From Brevundimonas sp. M20 (GTDB taxonomy: Bacteria; Pseudomonadota; Alphaproteobacteria; Caulobacterales; Caulobacteraceae): a DNA stretch of 64,000 bases. The DNA is taken from NCBI RefSeq assembly GCF_006547065.1, contig NZ_CP041243.1:1937001-2001000 (forward strand), written 5' to 3'. The notes below the pieces were generated by a model, which worked only from the letters and a program-made list of their open reading frames with translations, was not told the DNA's origin and did no database searches. The translations under genes were made by a program, and so were the position numbers. Positions 24,663 to 33,046 of this stretch are shown one piece after another. Each line of letters starts with the position of its first letter. Within the stretch, counting starts at the first letter, position 1.

Positions 24663-26225
24663 ATGACCGACGCCGCGAGCCGCCTTTCCAGCCACGACGC
24701 CCCGCCGCGCAACGCCGCTGTTCGGGACGCGGCGAAGCGTGTCGCCAAGCCGGTCAGCGCCAAGTCCGGCGGCGCGGCCCGGCGCGGTCCCTTCCGTCCG
24801 GAAGTCTGGCTGAACGCGCGCCAGCGTCACGCCTCGCGTCTCGCCGCCCACTATTTCCGGGCTTTCGATGTGCTGACGGTGACCGGTCTCACCCTCCTGT
24901 GCGCCTGGGCCGCGGCCTCTGACGCGCTGATCCACGTCGAGGTTTCGCGCGTGGCCCCCTTCGTTCTCGGCGCCCTGACCACCCTGTCGCTGCTGAGGTC
25001 GCTGGGCCGCTACCGATTCTCACGCGGACAGGACACGGCGACCCACATGGCCTCCGTGGCCGGCGTCTGCGCGGTCGGCGCGGTCGTGGCCATCGTCACC
25101 GGCGTTCTGCTTCGCCCCGGCGAGGCCGCCCAGTGGAGCGCCTGGCTGGTCTGGGCCGGCCTGACCTTCGCCGCCCTGATGGCCCTGCACCTGACCTGGT
25201 GCGCCATGGTCGCCCGTTGGCGGGCCTCGGGCGCCCTGACGCCCAATATCGTGCTGGTCGGCGCCACCCGTCACGCCGAGGCCCTTATCCGCGAGGCGTT
25301 GAAGCGTCGCGACCTGAACGTGCTGGGCATCTTCGACGACCGTCTGGCCCGCAGTCCGAACGCCATCGAAGGCGTGCCGGTGCTGGGCACGGCGGACGAC
25401 CTGTTGACCCACAAGATGACGCCCTACGTCGACCGCGTGGTGCTGGCGATTGATCCGCGCGCGGAAGCCCGCGTGCGCGAACTGACCTCACGGCTCGGGG
25501 CCTTGCCGAACGAGGTCACCCTGCTGGTCGAGCCGGACGGCGACCGCGAGACCGCCTCGGCGCTGGACCGCCTGGCCGCCGCGCCGCTGGCGGACATCCA
25601 GGGGGCGACCGACCCGGATCGCCGCGCCTTCAACAAGCGCCTGCAGGATCTGATCATCGCCCTGATCGCCCTGATCGCCCTCGCCCCTGTCATGGGACTG
25701 ATCGCGCTGGCCATCCGTCTGGACAGCCCGGGCCCGATCTTCTTCCGCCAGCGCCGCCACGGCTTCAATCAGGAAGAGATCATCGTGTGGAAGTTCCGGT
25801 CGATGCGTCAGGAGACGGCCGACGCGACCGCCAGCCGTCAGGTCACCCATGACGACGACCGCATCACGCGCATCGGCAAATTCATCCGCAAGACCAGCCT
25901 GGACGAACTGCCTCAACTGCTGAACGTCATCACCGGCGAGATGTCGCTGGTCGGCCCGCGTCCCCACGCCATCGGCATGAAGACCGGCCACGTCGAGAGC
26001 GCGCGCCTGGTCGCCGAATACGCCCACCGCCACCGCATCAAGCCCGGCATGACCGGCTGGGCCGCCGTCAACGGCTCGCGCGGTCCCCTGCACACCGCGC
26101 AGGACGTGCGTCGCCGGGTCCAGCTCGACATCGACTATGTGGAGCGCCAGAGCCTGTGGATGGATCTGTGGATCATGGCCGTGACCGTGCCCGTCCTTCT
26201 GGGCGACCGCGCCGCGGTCCGGTGA
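24663..26225 (+). CDS. hfsE: polyprenyl-phosphate sugar-1-phosphate transferase, HfsE-like
   Basis: A 520-aa membrane protein. After a basic N-terminus (about 65 residues) come transmembrane helices (about 70-180), a nucleotide-binding-like domain (NIVLVGATRHAEALIREALK), another helix (LIIALIALIALAPVMGL) and the bacterial sugar transferase domain with SPGPIFFRQRRHGFN, WKFRSMR, TSLDELPQLLNVI and GEMSLVGPRPHA. Such enzymes load the first sugar on undecaprenyl phosphate. The following flippase and glycosyltransferases match the holdfast hfsEFG order of Caulobacter, so HfsE is the best name. It overlaps hfsF by four bases. Confidence 0.85.
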   Translation: MTDAASRLSSHDAPPRNAAVRDAAKRVAKPVSAKSGGAARRGPFRPEVWLNARQRHASRLAAHYFRAFDVLTVTGLTLLCAWAAASDALIHVEVSRVAPFVLGALTTLSLLRSLGRYRFSRGQDTATHMASVAGVCAVGAVVAIVTGVLLRPGEAAQWSAWLVWAGLTFAALMALHLTWCAMVARWRASGALTPNIVLVGATRHAEALIREALKRRDLNVLGIFDDRLARSPNAIEGVPVLGTADDLLTHKMTPYVDRVVLAIDPRAEARVRELTSRLGALPNEVTLLVEPDGDRETASALDRLAAAPLADIQGATDPDRRAFNKRLQDLIIALIALIALAPVMGLIALAIRLDSPGPIFFRQRRHGFNQEEIIVWKFRSMRQETADATASRQVTHDDDRITRIGKFIRKTSLDELPQLLNVITGEMSLVGPRPHAIGMKTGHVESARLVAEYAHRHRIKPGMTGWAAVNGSRGPLHTAQDVRRRVQLDIDYVERQSLWMDLWIMAVTVPVLLGDRAAVR

Positions 26226-27682
26226 TCGGCCAGATGTTCTGGAAAGGCGTCTGGGGCTACCTGCCCGCCAATATCGTTCAGGGCGTGGTCGGCTTCCTGA
26301 CCATCGTCCTGTTCACCCGCCTGCTCAGCCCCGAGGACTTCGGGCGCTATGCGCTGGCCTTCTCGGTCATGACGCTGGCCCATGTCGCGGTGTTCAGCTG
26401 GCTCGAAGCCTCCATGGCCCGTTTCTGGGCCGCCCAGAGCGGCGCCTCGCTGAACGGCCATTTCGCCAGCCTCTACCGCACCGCCTTCGCGCTCAGCGTC
26501 GTCTTCCTGATCGTCATCGGGATCGGCCTGTGGCTGTGGCCGACGGACCTGCTGTTCAAGATCGCACTCGCCGTGGGTCTGGCCGGCGCACCGGCCCGCT
26601 GCCTGATGAAGCTGGGGCAGGAGCGGTTCCGCGCGGCGGGCGAGGTGCGAAAGGCGGCGGGTTTTGACATGGCGGTGTCCATCGGCGGCCTGCTGATCGG
26701 CGTCGGCTTCGCCCTCGCGGGCGCGGGCGGCGCGGCGCCCCTGCTGGGGCTCGGCCTCGCGCCGCTTCTGGCCCTGCCCTTCGTCCTGCCGGGCGAACTG
26801 AAACAGGCGCGGGACGGCCGGTTCGAGCCCGGGCGGATGCGCAGCTACGCCCTGTACGGCTACCCCATCGCCATGTCGCTGGCCCTGACGGTCGTGCTGT
26901 CGTCCACCGACCGCTTCCTGCTGGCCGCCTTCATGGATGAGGCCGCGGTCGGCGCCTATCACGCGGGATACTCGATCGCGAACCGGACGCTGGACGTGCT
27001 GTTCCTGTGGCTGGGGTCCGCCGGCCAGCCCGCGCTGGTCATGGCGCTGGAGCGCGGGGGCAAGGAGCGGCTGAACATCGCCGCGCGCGAACAACTGTCC
27101 ACCTTCCTGCTGGTCGGCCTGCCCGCCGCCGCCGGGGTGGCGCTGGTCGCCCGCCCGCTGGCCGAGGTGCTGATCGGCGAGAACCTGCGGGTCGCGGCCG
27201 CCTCGATCACCCCGTGGATCGCCCTTTCAGCCCTCCTCTACGGCCTGACGGCCTACTATTTCGGTCAGGCCTTCACCCTCGGTCGCAAGACGAAGAACCT
27301 GCTGGCGGCCATGGCCATTCCGGCTGGCGCCAACGTCATCCTGAACCTGATCCTCGTGCCCCGGTTCGGCGTCATGGGCGCCGCCTGGGCGACCGCGGCC
27401 AGCTTCGGTCTGGGCCTGCTGGCCACCATGGCGCTGGGTCGCCGGGTCCTGCCGCTGCCTGTGCCGTGGGAAAGCCTGATCCGCTGCGGCGTCGCCACAG
27501 CTATCATGGCCGCTATGGTCTCGCTGGTGCCGCCGCTGGGCGGGATCGTGGAGCTCATCCTGGCCGCGGGCGTGGGCGTGATCGTCTATGCCGCCGTCGC
27601 CCTGACCATCAACGCCGCCGGCGTCCGCGACGTGGCCCTGCGCCTGCTGAAGCGCCGTCGAGTGCGGAAGGCCGCCGCATGA
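26222..27682 (+). CDS. hfsF: polysaccharide flippase, HfsF-like (Wzx type)
   Basis: A 486-aa integral membrane protein of the MOP superfamily, with about 12 to 14 hydrophobic segments. It starts with GTG at 26222, overlapping the hfsE stop as GTGA, or ATG 26234 (MFWKGVWGYLPAN). Typical Wzx features are the N-terminal QGVVGFLTIVLFTRLLSPED and the central STDRFLLAAFMDEAAVGAYH. It should flip lipid-linked holdfast repeat units across the inner membrane. The stop overlaps the next gene (ATGA). Confidence 0.85.
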   Translation: MIGQMFWKGVWGYLPANIVQGVVGFLTIVLFTRLLSPEDFGRYALAFSVMTLAHVAVFSWLEASMARFWAAQSGASLNGHFASLYRTAFALSVVFLIVIGIGLWLWPTDLLFKIALAVGLAGAPARCLMKLGQERFRAAGEVRKAAGFDMAVSIGGLLIGVGFALAGAGGAAPLLGLGLAPLLALPFVLPGELKQARDGRFEPGRMRSYALYGYPIAMSLALTVVLSSTDRFLLAAFMDEAAVGAYHAGYSIANRTLDVLFLWLGSAGQPALVMALERGGKERLNIAAREQLSTFLLVGLPAAAGVALVARPLAEVLIGENLRVAAASITPWIALSALLYGLTAYYFGQAFTLGRKTKNLLAAMAIPAGANVILNLILVPRFGVMGAAWATAASFGLGLLATMALGRRVLPLPVPWESLIRCGVATAIMAAMVSLVPPLGGIVELILAAGVGVIVYAAVALTINAAGVRDVALRLLKRRRVRKAAA

Positions 27683-28620
27683 CCACCGCCAGAGCCAAAG
27701 TGACCGACAACACCGCGTGGAAGGCGGCGACGCCCTCCATTTCGGTCCTGATCCCGTTCCTGCGCGACGATCCCTCGGACCTGCTGCGGGCGCTGGATCA
27801 GGAAGCCTTCTCCGTTGACGGCGCGGTCGAGCTTATCGTGCTTGACGACGGCACCGCCGACGCCGATCTGACCGCCCGTCTGGTGGCGCAGGTGAAGGCC
27901 ATGGCCCTGCCGATCCGCCTGATCACCCTGCCCGCCAATGAGGGCCGATCCGTCGGTCGTAACCGGCTGGCCTCGGCGGCGCGCGGCGACAGTCTGCTGT
28001 TCCTCGACAGTGACATGCGCCCCGACCACGGCCGCTTCCTGCGCGACTGGACCGATCTGGTGGCCCGGGACGCCCCCGCTGTCGCCTTCGGCGGCTTCTC
28101 CCTGCTCCAGGCGCCGACGGATGCGAAATTCAGCGTCCATCGCGCCATGGCCGCCAAATCCGAGTGCGTGCCCAGTGCCGAGCGCGCCAAACAGCCCGAG
28201 AAATACGTCTACACCTCCAACCTGCTGCTCCGCCGCGATGTATTCGAGGCCGAGGCCTTCGATCCCGCCTTCACCGGCTGGGGCTGGGAGGATGTTGAAT
28301 GGGCCATGCGGGTCTCACGCCGCTTCCGCGTCGTGCATCTGGACAACGCCGCCACCCACATGGGGCTCGACACCGTCGACGCCCTGGCTCGCAAATATGA
28401 GCAATCGGCCCCGAATTTCGCCCGCATGGCCGAACGCCATCCGGAGATCGTCGCCGCCTACCCCAGCTACAAGGCGGCGAAGCTGCTGAAGCGACTGCCG
28501 GGCCTGCCCCTGGTCCAGCGCACTCTGAAAGGCGCGGCGGGGAACAGCCTGCTGCCGGTCGCGGCCCGCGCCTTCTCCCTGCGCCTGTATCGCGCGGCCC
28601 TGTATGCGGACGCGATCTGA
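27679..28620 (+). CDS. GT2 family glycosyltransferase of the holdfast locus
   Basis: A 313-aa GT-A glycosyltransferase. The nucleotide-sugar region begins SISVLIPFLRDD; the DxD-type metal motif is LLFLDSDMRPDH. The acceptor region GWGWEDVEWAMRVSRRF has the ED(V)E acid typical of GT2. No membrane helix is evident. Overlaps at both ends (ATGA and TGATG) place it in a single operon with hfsE, hfsF and the next transferase. It is probably one of the holdfast transferases HfsJ or HfsL; I cannot tell which from sequence alone. Confidence 0.85.
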   Translation: MTTARAKVTDNTAWKAATPSISVLIPFLRDDPSDLLRALDQEAFSVDGAVELIVLDDGTADADLTARLVAQVKAMALPIRLITLPANEGRSVGRNRLASAARGDSLLFLDSDMRPDHGRFLRDWTDLVARDAPAVAFGGFSLLQAPTDAKFSVHRAMAAKSECVPSAERAKQPEKYVYTSNLLLRRDVFEAEAFDPAFTGWGWEDVEWAMRVSRRFRVVHLDNAATHMGLDTVDALARKYEQSAPNFARMAERHPEIVAAYPSYKAAKLLKRLPGLPLVQRTLKGAAGNSLLPVAARAFSLRLYRAALYADAI

Positions 28621-29564
28621 TGGGCGACGTCGCCGTTATTATCCCGACCCTCAGACGGCCCGAGAGCCTGACCCGGGCTCTTCGTTCGGTCTTCGCGCAG
28701 GAGAACGTCTCCAACCGGGTTTCGGCGGTGATCGTGGTCGACAACGACCCCGCGGCCTCAGCGGGATCAACGGTTGACGAACTTCGGGCGCAAAGCCCCT
28801 GGCCGCTGGTCTATGTCTCCGAGCCCACACCCGGCGTGGCGCGCGCCCGAAACGCCGGGCTGGTCGCGACGGATGCCTCGCTGATCGCCTTTCTGGATGA
28901 TGACGAGGCCGCTTCACCCGGCTGGCTGGCGGCCCTGCTCGCGGCGCAGGTGCAGACGGGCGCCGACGCCGTCTTCGGCCCCATCACCGGACGCGCACCC
29001 GGGGCGCAGGACTGGCTGAAGCCGTATCTTGAACGCTTCTTCGGTCGCGAGGGGCCGGCCGAAACGGGGCTGGTCGATCATCCGTGGGGATGCGGGAACT
29101 CCCTTCTGGTGCGCGCGACCGCCCTGCCCGGTCCGGCGCCGTTCAGCGCCTCGGCGGATCACACCGGAGGCGAGGACGACATTCTGTTCTCGGCGCTGGC
29201 GGCGCGCGGCGGGCGCTTCGGCTGGGCCGCGGATGCATGGGTCGAGGAGTTCGCCCCCGCCCATCGCGCCACCCTGAACTACGCCCTCACCCGCGCCTTC
29301 GCCTACGGTCAGGGCCCCAGTCAGACCGCCGCCGCCGCCCGCGACTGGTCGGGCGTCGTCCGCTGGATGGTCATCGGCGCCGGACAGGCCGTGGTCTGGG
29401 GAGCCGTCTCCGCCGTCCTGACCCTGATCAACAGTCCGAAGCGCGCGCGGATGTATGATCGCACCGCGCGCGGGATCGGCAAGCTGTTCTGGATGCGGGG
29501 CTTCGAGCCCCGCTTCTACGGCGCCGCCGAGGTCGCTCGCCTGAACCGGTCAGGCGGGGCGTGA
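28620..29564 (+). CDS. hfsG: GT2 family glycosyltransferase, HfsG-like
   Basis: A 314-aa transferase beginning MGDVAVIIPTLRRPESLTRA. The metal motif is AFLDDDEAASPGW. HPWGCGNSLLVRATA and GGEDDILFSALAARGG follow, with the catalytic ED pair. A hydrophobic stretch near residues 245-265 (VIGAGQAVVWGAVSAVLTL) could touch the membrane. The family and its place after the flippase fit HfsG, needed to build the holdfast polysaccharide. No deacetylase (HfsH) follows, unlike the Caulobacter order. It ends eight bases before a convergent lipoprotein gene. Confidence 0.8.
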   Translation: MGDVAVIIPTLRRPESLTRALRSVFAQENVSNRVSAVIVVDNDPAASAGSTVDELRAQSPWPLVYVSEPTPGVARARNAGLVATDASLIAFLDDDEAASPGWLAALLAAQVQTGADAVFGPITGRAPGAQDWLKPYLERFFGREGPAETGLVDHPWGCGNSLLVRATALPGPAPFSASADHTGGEDDILFSALAARGGRFGWAADAWVEEFAPAHRATLNYALTRAFAYGQGPSQTAAAARDWSGVVRWMVIGAGQAVVWGAVSAVLTLINSPKRARMYDRTARGIGKLFWMRGFEPRFYGAAEVARLNRSGGA

Positions 29565-29571
29565 TCCACCG

Positions 29572-29844
29572 TCAATAGCCGCGCAGGCCACGGTCGACAG
29601 CCTGGCTCAGCTGGCCGCGCGCCTGGCTGCGCCCACGAGATGCGTCGCGGTCGGCCATGTTGACGGTCACGCCCACACAGCGATACCCGCCTTCAGCCGC
29701 CGAACCACCCTCGACAAGGTCGCCGCCGCGGCGATCGCAGCGCTCCTGAAGTTGGGCGACGGTCGAGCGCTCACCCAAGGTGCCGCAAGCCCCGAGAGCC
29801 AGCAGTCCGGCGGAAGCAGTCACGGCGAAAAGAGTACGACGCAC
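29572..29844 (-). CDS. small lipoprotein of unknown function
   Basis: A 90-aa protein with a GTG start at 29844, decided by AGGGAGG six bases upstream. Signal peptide VRRTLFAVTASAGLLALGAC ends in lipobox LGAC, so Cys20 is probably acylated. The mature part is short and charged, with Cys pair QERCDRRGG and YRCVGV that could form a disulfide, and an Arg/Gln/Gly-rich tail. I do not recognise the family. It is downstream of hfsB on the same strand, so a role in the holdfast locus is possible but only by position. Confidence 0.7.
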   Translation of the reverse strand: MRRTLFAVTASAGLLALGACGTLGERSTVAQLQERCDRRGGDLVEGGSAAEGGYRCVGVTVNMADRDASRGRSQARGQLSQAVDRGLRGY

Positions 29845-29922
29845 GGCGGGCCTCCCTTGAAATGACAGTGTCAGAAGAGGCTCAAACCCGGAACCCGTCA
29901 AGGTCGCTGCTTTCCGGCTGCG

Positions 29923-30624
29923 TCAACCCGTCAAGCGGCGCAGGAAGGCGGGCGCCCTGTAGGTCGAGCGGTTGACCACAACGCCTGCGATTTTCCCGCC
30001 GACGGCCTCGATCTCGTCGCGCAGGATCAGCGGCTCGTTCGCCGAGGTGCTGCCTGCCGCCACGACCAGCACGGTCGCGTCCACGAAGGGGGCCAGGGTG
30101 ATGGCCGTGTCGCTGCGATCCCCGGCCGGGGCGTCGATCACCACCGTATCGGCATGACGACGCAGGGCGTCCCAATAGCGCGCGTCCGCCAGGACCTCGG
30201 CCCGCTGGCCCGAGCGCAGATGCTCGCCCGCGAAACGCGTGCCCCACAACCGTCCGCCGAGGAAGGGCCGCGCCGTGACCAGCCGGGCCGGATGCACCGG
30301 CTTGCCCTCGCGGTCGGTGATGCGCGGGGTGACGGCGAAAAAGATCGAGCCGTCCGGCGTCGCCATGGCCGCCTTGCCCGGGCGACCGAAGCGATCCGGC
30401 TCGGAGGCCATGGCCTCGACCTGCCCCTGCTGCGCCAGATCGGCGTCCACCAGCCAGACGGGGCGGCGTGCGCGGACGGCGGCGAGCCGGGCGTACTCGC
30501 GCGCGACGGTGGACACGCCCTCGCCGCTGTTGGCGGCGGCGATCTGGATCACGCGACCACGATGGCCCGGCGCTGGTCCCAGCGCCGCCCAAAGGGCCGC
30601 CATTTCGGACGTCAGATCGACCAT
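29923..30624 (-). CDS. hfsB: HfsB-like ParA/Wzc-type ATPase-fold protein with degenerate Walker A
   Basis: A 233-aa protein with the fold of the cytoplasmic half of bacterial tyrosine kinases. The Walker A position reads NSGEGVSTVAREYA, with Val where the catalytic Lys (GKS/T) should be. The A' motif is VWLVDADLAQ and Walker B is TVVIDAPA. There is no C-terminal tyrosine cluster. It sits right after hfsA, as in Caulobacter hfsDAB, where HfsB acts with HfsA in polysaccharide export or chain-length control. It is likely a partner of HfsA and not a competent kinase. Confidence 0.82.
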   Translation of the reverse strand: MVDLTSEMAALWAALGPAPGHRGRVIQIAAANSGEGVSTVAREYARLAAVRARRPVWLVDADLAQQGQVEAMASEPDRFGRPGKAAMATPDGSIFFAVTPRITDREGKPVHPARLVTARPFLGGRLWGTRFAGEHLRSGQRAEVLADARYWDALRRHADTVVIDAPAGDRSDTAITLAPFVDATVLVVAAGSTSANEPLILRDEIEAVGGKIAGVVVNRSTYRAPAFLRRLTG

Positions 30625-30678
30625 CGAATCGTTACGCGCCTGTCCTGAACCCGAACGCTAACACGGGGCGGGTCAGGC

Positions 30679-32124
30679 TCATCGTCCCTTCATCGGGGCA
30701 ACGGCGAGAACCGGCATCTCCAGCGTGCGGCCGGTCGACGCCGGCGTCACGAAGCCACGCTGGGTGAACACGCGCAGCAGGCCGACGCACAGGGCGGTGA
30801 AACCGGCGAACAGGAAGACCGCCGCCAGCAGCGGGAGCTTCAGGCTCTTGCCCCGGGTCGGGGCCTCCGCGCGGGCGATGACGGTGACATTGTCGGCGCC
30901 GGCGGCCACCAGGGCGCTGTCGGCTCGGGCCTCGGTCTCCCGCTGCTGAAACTCGCGAACCTTGGCCGTCAGCACCTCGCGGTTGCCCGCCAGCGTCGAA
31001 TTGGTCGATTCCAGCTGGGTCAGATGGGCCTGACGCTGACGCAGGGTGTTGAGCTGACCCTCCAGCACCGCCAGACGGGCCGCCAGGGCATCCCGGTCGG
31101 CGGCGGCGTTGATCCGGGTCGTCTCGATCTCGGTGAAGATGGTGCTGGGGCCTGTGCGGACCTCCTTGGCGCCGACGGTCGTTCCCGTCGCCACATAGGC
31201 CTGAAGCTGGGCGATGCGCTGGTCGATGTCGCGCACCGGCTGGGCGTCCTCGGTATAGCGGGCCAGCAGGTTCTCGCGCTCTGTCCGCAGGGTCAGGATC
31301 TGGTCCTGCGCCGAAATGTTCAGGTCCTGCTGCAACACCACCTCGGACGGCTGCCGCGCCAATTGGGTCTCCAGGGTCCGCAGGCGTTGCGTCGCCTGAT
31401 TCAGCTGCGCCCGGACCGACAGAGTCTCGGCGAAGGTGGTCTGGTAGGTCGCCGCAAGCGTCGCCTTGGAGGTCGCGAAATCGCCGATGTCATTCGACCG
31501 CAGGAAGGCCTCATAGGCGTTATCGGCGGTCGCCAGCTCGTTCTCGAACGCCTCGCGCTGGGCGGTGAAGGCCGGGCTGGCGCGGTCGCGGAAGACGTTG
31601 CGGCGCTGGATCAGGTACTGGTCGACCACGGCGTTCAGGATGCGGGCGGCGCGCTCGGGATCGCCGGCCTCATAGGACACGGAGATGATGGCGCTGGCCG
31701 GAGTCGTGCCGACGCCCAGCCCGGCGTCTAGCGCCTTCAGCGCGGCCAGTTCCTTCTCCGTCGTCGTCCCCTTGGCGTCCGGCCCCAGAATGACGTCGGC
31801 GCCCAGAGCCTGCACAGCGCGGCGCTTCACTTCCAGACTACCGAGGATCTGCGCTTCAGCCTGCGCCACCGCGGACGCTTCCAGCGGCTGGGCCGTCCGG
31901 TCGGTCACGCCCACGCGAGGCTGATACACATACTCCTGCCCTGCGCCCGCGTAGACGCTGGAGGTCGCGGTGTAGGTCTTCTTGAGGGTCAGAACCGCCG
32001 CCGCGCCGATGGCGAACACGGCCAGGAAGATGACGATCATCAGCAACAGCTCGCGGAACAGCAGGCCGACAATGTCAGCGAAGCCGTAGCGCGGCCGGAC
32101 TGTCGTATAGGCCGTCGTGCGCAT
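30679..32124 (-). CDS. hfsA: HfsA-like polysaccharide co-polymerase (Wzz/Wzc N-terminal type)
   Basis: A 481-aa inner-membrane protein. Transmembrane helices lie at about residues 26-48 (LLLMIVIFLAVFAIGAAAV) and about 440-462. The long periplasmic part between is largely coiled coil with many Gln/Glu/Leu heptads (QLNQATQRLRTLETQLARQP; AERDALAARLAVLEGQLN). This is the Wzz/PCP architecture without an attached kinase; hfsB supplies that half as a separate gene. Role: control or coupling of holdfast polysaccharide export with the outer-membrane channel HfsD. It is divergent from hfsD. Confidence 0.88.
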   Translation of the reverse strand: MRTTAYTTVRPRYGFADIVGLLFRELLLMIVIFLAVFAIGAAAVLTLKKTYTATSSVYAGAGQEYVYQPRVGVTDRTAQPLEASAVAQAEAQILGSLEVKRRAVQALGADVILGPDAKGTTTEKELAALKALDAGLGVGTTPASAIISVSYEAGDPERAARILNAVVDQYLIQRRNVFRDRASPAFTAQREAFENELATADNAYEAFLRSNDIGDFATSKATLAATYQTTFAETLSVRAQLNQATQRLRTLETQLARQPSEVVLQQDLNISAQDQILTLRTERENLLARYTEDAQPVRDIDQRIAQLQAYVATGTTVGAKEVRTGPSTIFTEIETTRINAAADRDALAARLAVLEGQLNTLRQRQAHLTQLESTNSTLAGNREVLTAKVREFQQRETEARADSALVAAGADNVTVIARAEAPTRGKSLKLPLLAAVFLFAGFTALCVGLLRVFTQRGFVTPASTGRTLEMPVLAVAPMKGR

Positions 32125-32182
32125 GCGAACGGAGTGATTCCATCAAACGGGACTGTTGAGCCTCAGCCTTCGCCCACCCGCG

Positions 32183-32197
32183 TTAACCATGGGTTAC
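32183..32197. promoter_or_regulatory. CtrA-like motif between hfsA and hfsD
   Basis: TTAACCATGGGTTAC matches the CtrA consensus TTAA-N7-TTAA at seven of eight fixed positions. It lies 51 bases upstream of the hfsD start and 59 upstream of the hfsA start, where it could time both transcripts in the cell cycle. Binding is inferred only. Confidence 0.5.
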
Positions 32198-32247
32198 CCA
32201 TAAGCCCTCACCTTGCCGTCAACGCCGCTTTCGGGAGCGATTCCGCC

Positions 32248-33000
32248 ATGTCCATCGACCGTCGCCTGTTGCTGCTCGGCCTTATCGGCGGCGCCGGCGC
32301 GCTCGCGGCTTGCGGCGGAGCCTCCGGCGCGGCTCCCCTGCCCGGCCAGTCCCGCGCTCCGAACCGGGTGCAGTCAGTCGGCCGCCGCTCGTTCCCGGAG
32401 ATCGGCTTCGCCGACTGGTCGGACGACGAACCGGAATATGTCCTGTACCCCGGCGACGAGATCGAGATCGCCACCCCGACCGCCACCGAGCTGACCCGCA
32501 CCCAGCGGATCGGACCGGACGGGCGGGTCTCCCTGCCTCTGGTCGGCCAGCTCATGGCGGCGGACCGCACTATCGCCGAACTGGAGGCCGACGCCTCCAC
32601 AGCCTACGCCAGCCAGCTGCGTCGTCCGATGGTCGAGGTGACTCTGAAGACCGCCGGACCGATCCGCGTCTGGGTCGGCGGCGAGGTCCGCACCCCGGGC
32701 ATGATCGAGATGAACGGCGATCTGGACGCCTATCAGGCCATTATCCAGGCGGGCGACTTCCTGCCGACGGCCAAACAGGGCGAGGTCGCCCTGATCCGTC
32801 GCGGTCGGGGCGGGGTGCGCATGATGCGCGCCGCCGATCTGCGCCCCCGTCGCGGAGAGGTCATCGCCCTGCGTCGCGGCGACATCCTCTTCGTCCCGCG
32901 CTCAACCCTGGGTGAAGTCGCCAATTTCGTCACCCAGTTCCGCAACGCTCTCCCGGTCGGGTTCACGTATGCGCTGGGCGGGCAGTATCAGAGCTTCTAG
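32248..33000 (+). CDS. hfsD: HfsD-like polysaccharide export outer-membrane lipoprotein (Wza family)
   Basis: A 250-aa lipoprotein starting MSIDRRLLLLGLIGG; GGGAG 8-12 bases upstream supports it. Lipobox LAAC precedes CGGASG. The Poly_export domain (about 70-150) has YVLYPGDEIEI, IGPDGRVSLPLVGQL and ELEADASTAYASQL. A SLBB-like domain follows, with GEVRTPGMIEMNGDLDAYQAI and LRRGDILFVPRS. It should form the outer-membrane channel for holdfast polysaccharide, with HfsA as its inner-membrane partner. Confidence 0.9.
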   Translation: MSIDRRLLLLGLIGGAGALAACGGASGAAPLPGQSRAPNRVQSVGRRSFPEIGFADWSDDEPEYVLYPGDEIEIATPTATELTRTQRIGPDGRVSLPLVGQLMAADRTIAELEADASTAYASQLRRPMVEVTLKTAGPIRVWVGGEVRTPGMIEMNGDLDAYQAIIQAGDFLPTAKQGEVALIRRGRGGVRMMRAADLRPRRGEVIALRRGDILFVPRSTLGEVANFVTQFRNALPVGFTYALGGQYQSF

Positions 33001-33046
33001 GGCTCGACGGACGGCGTCGCCAGAACCCTCAAAAGTTGTGCGCCGA

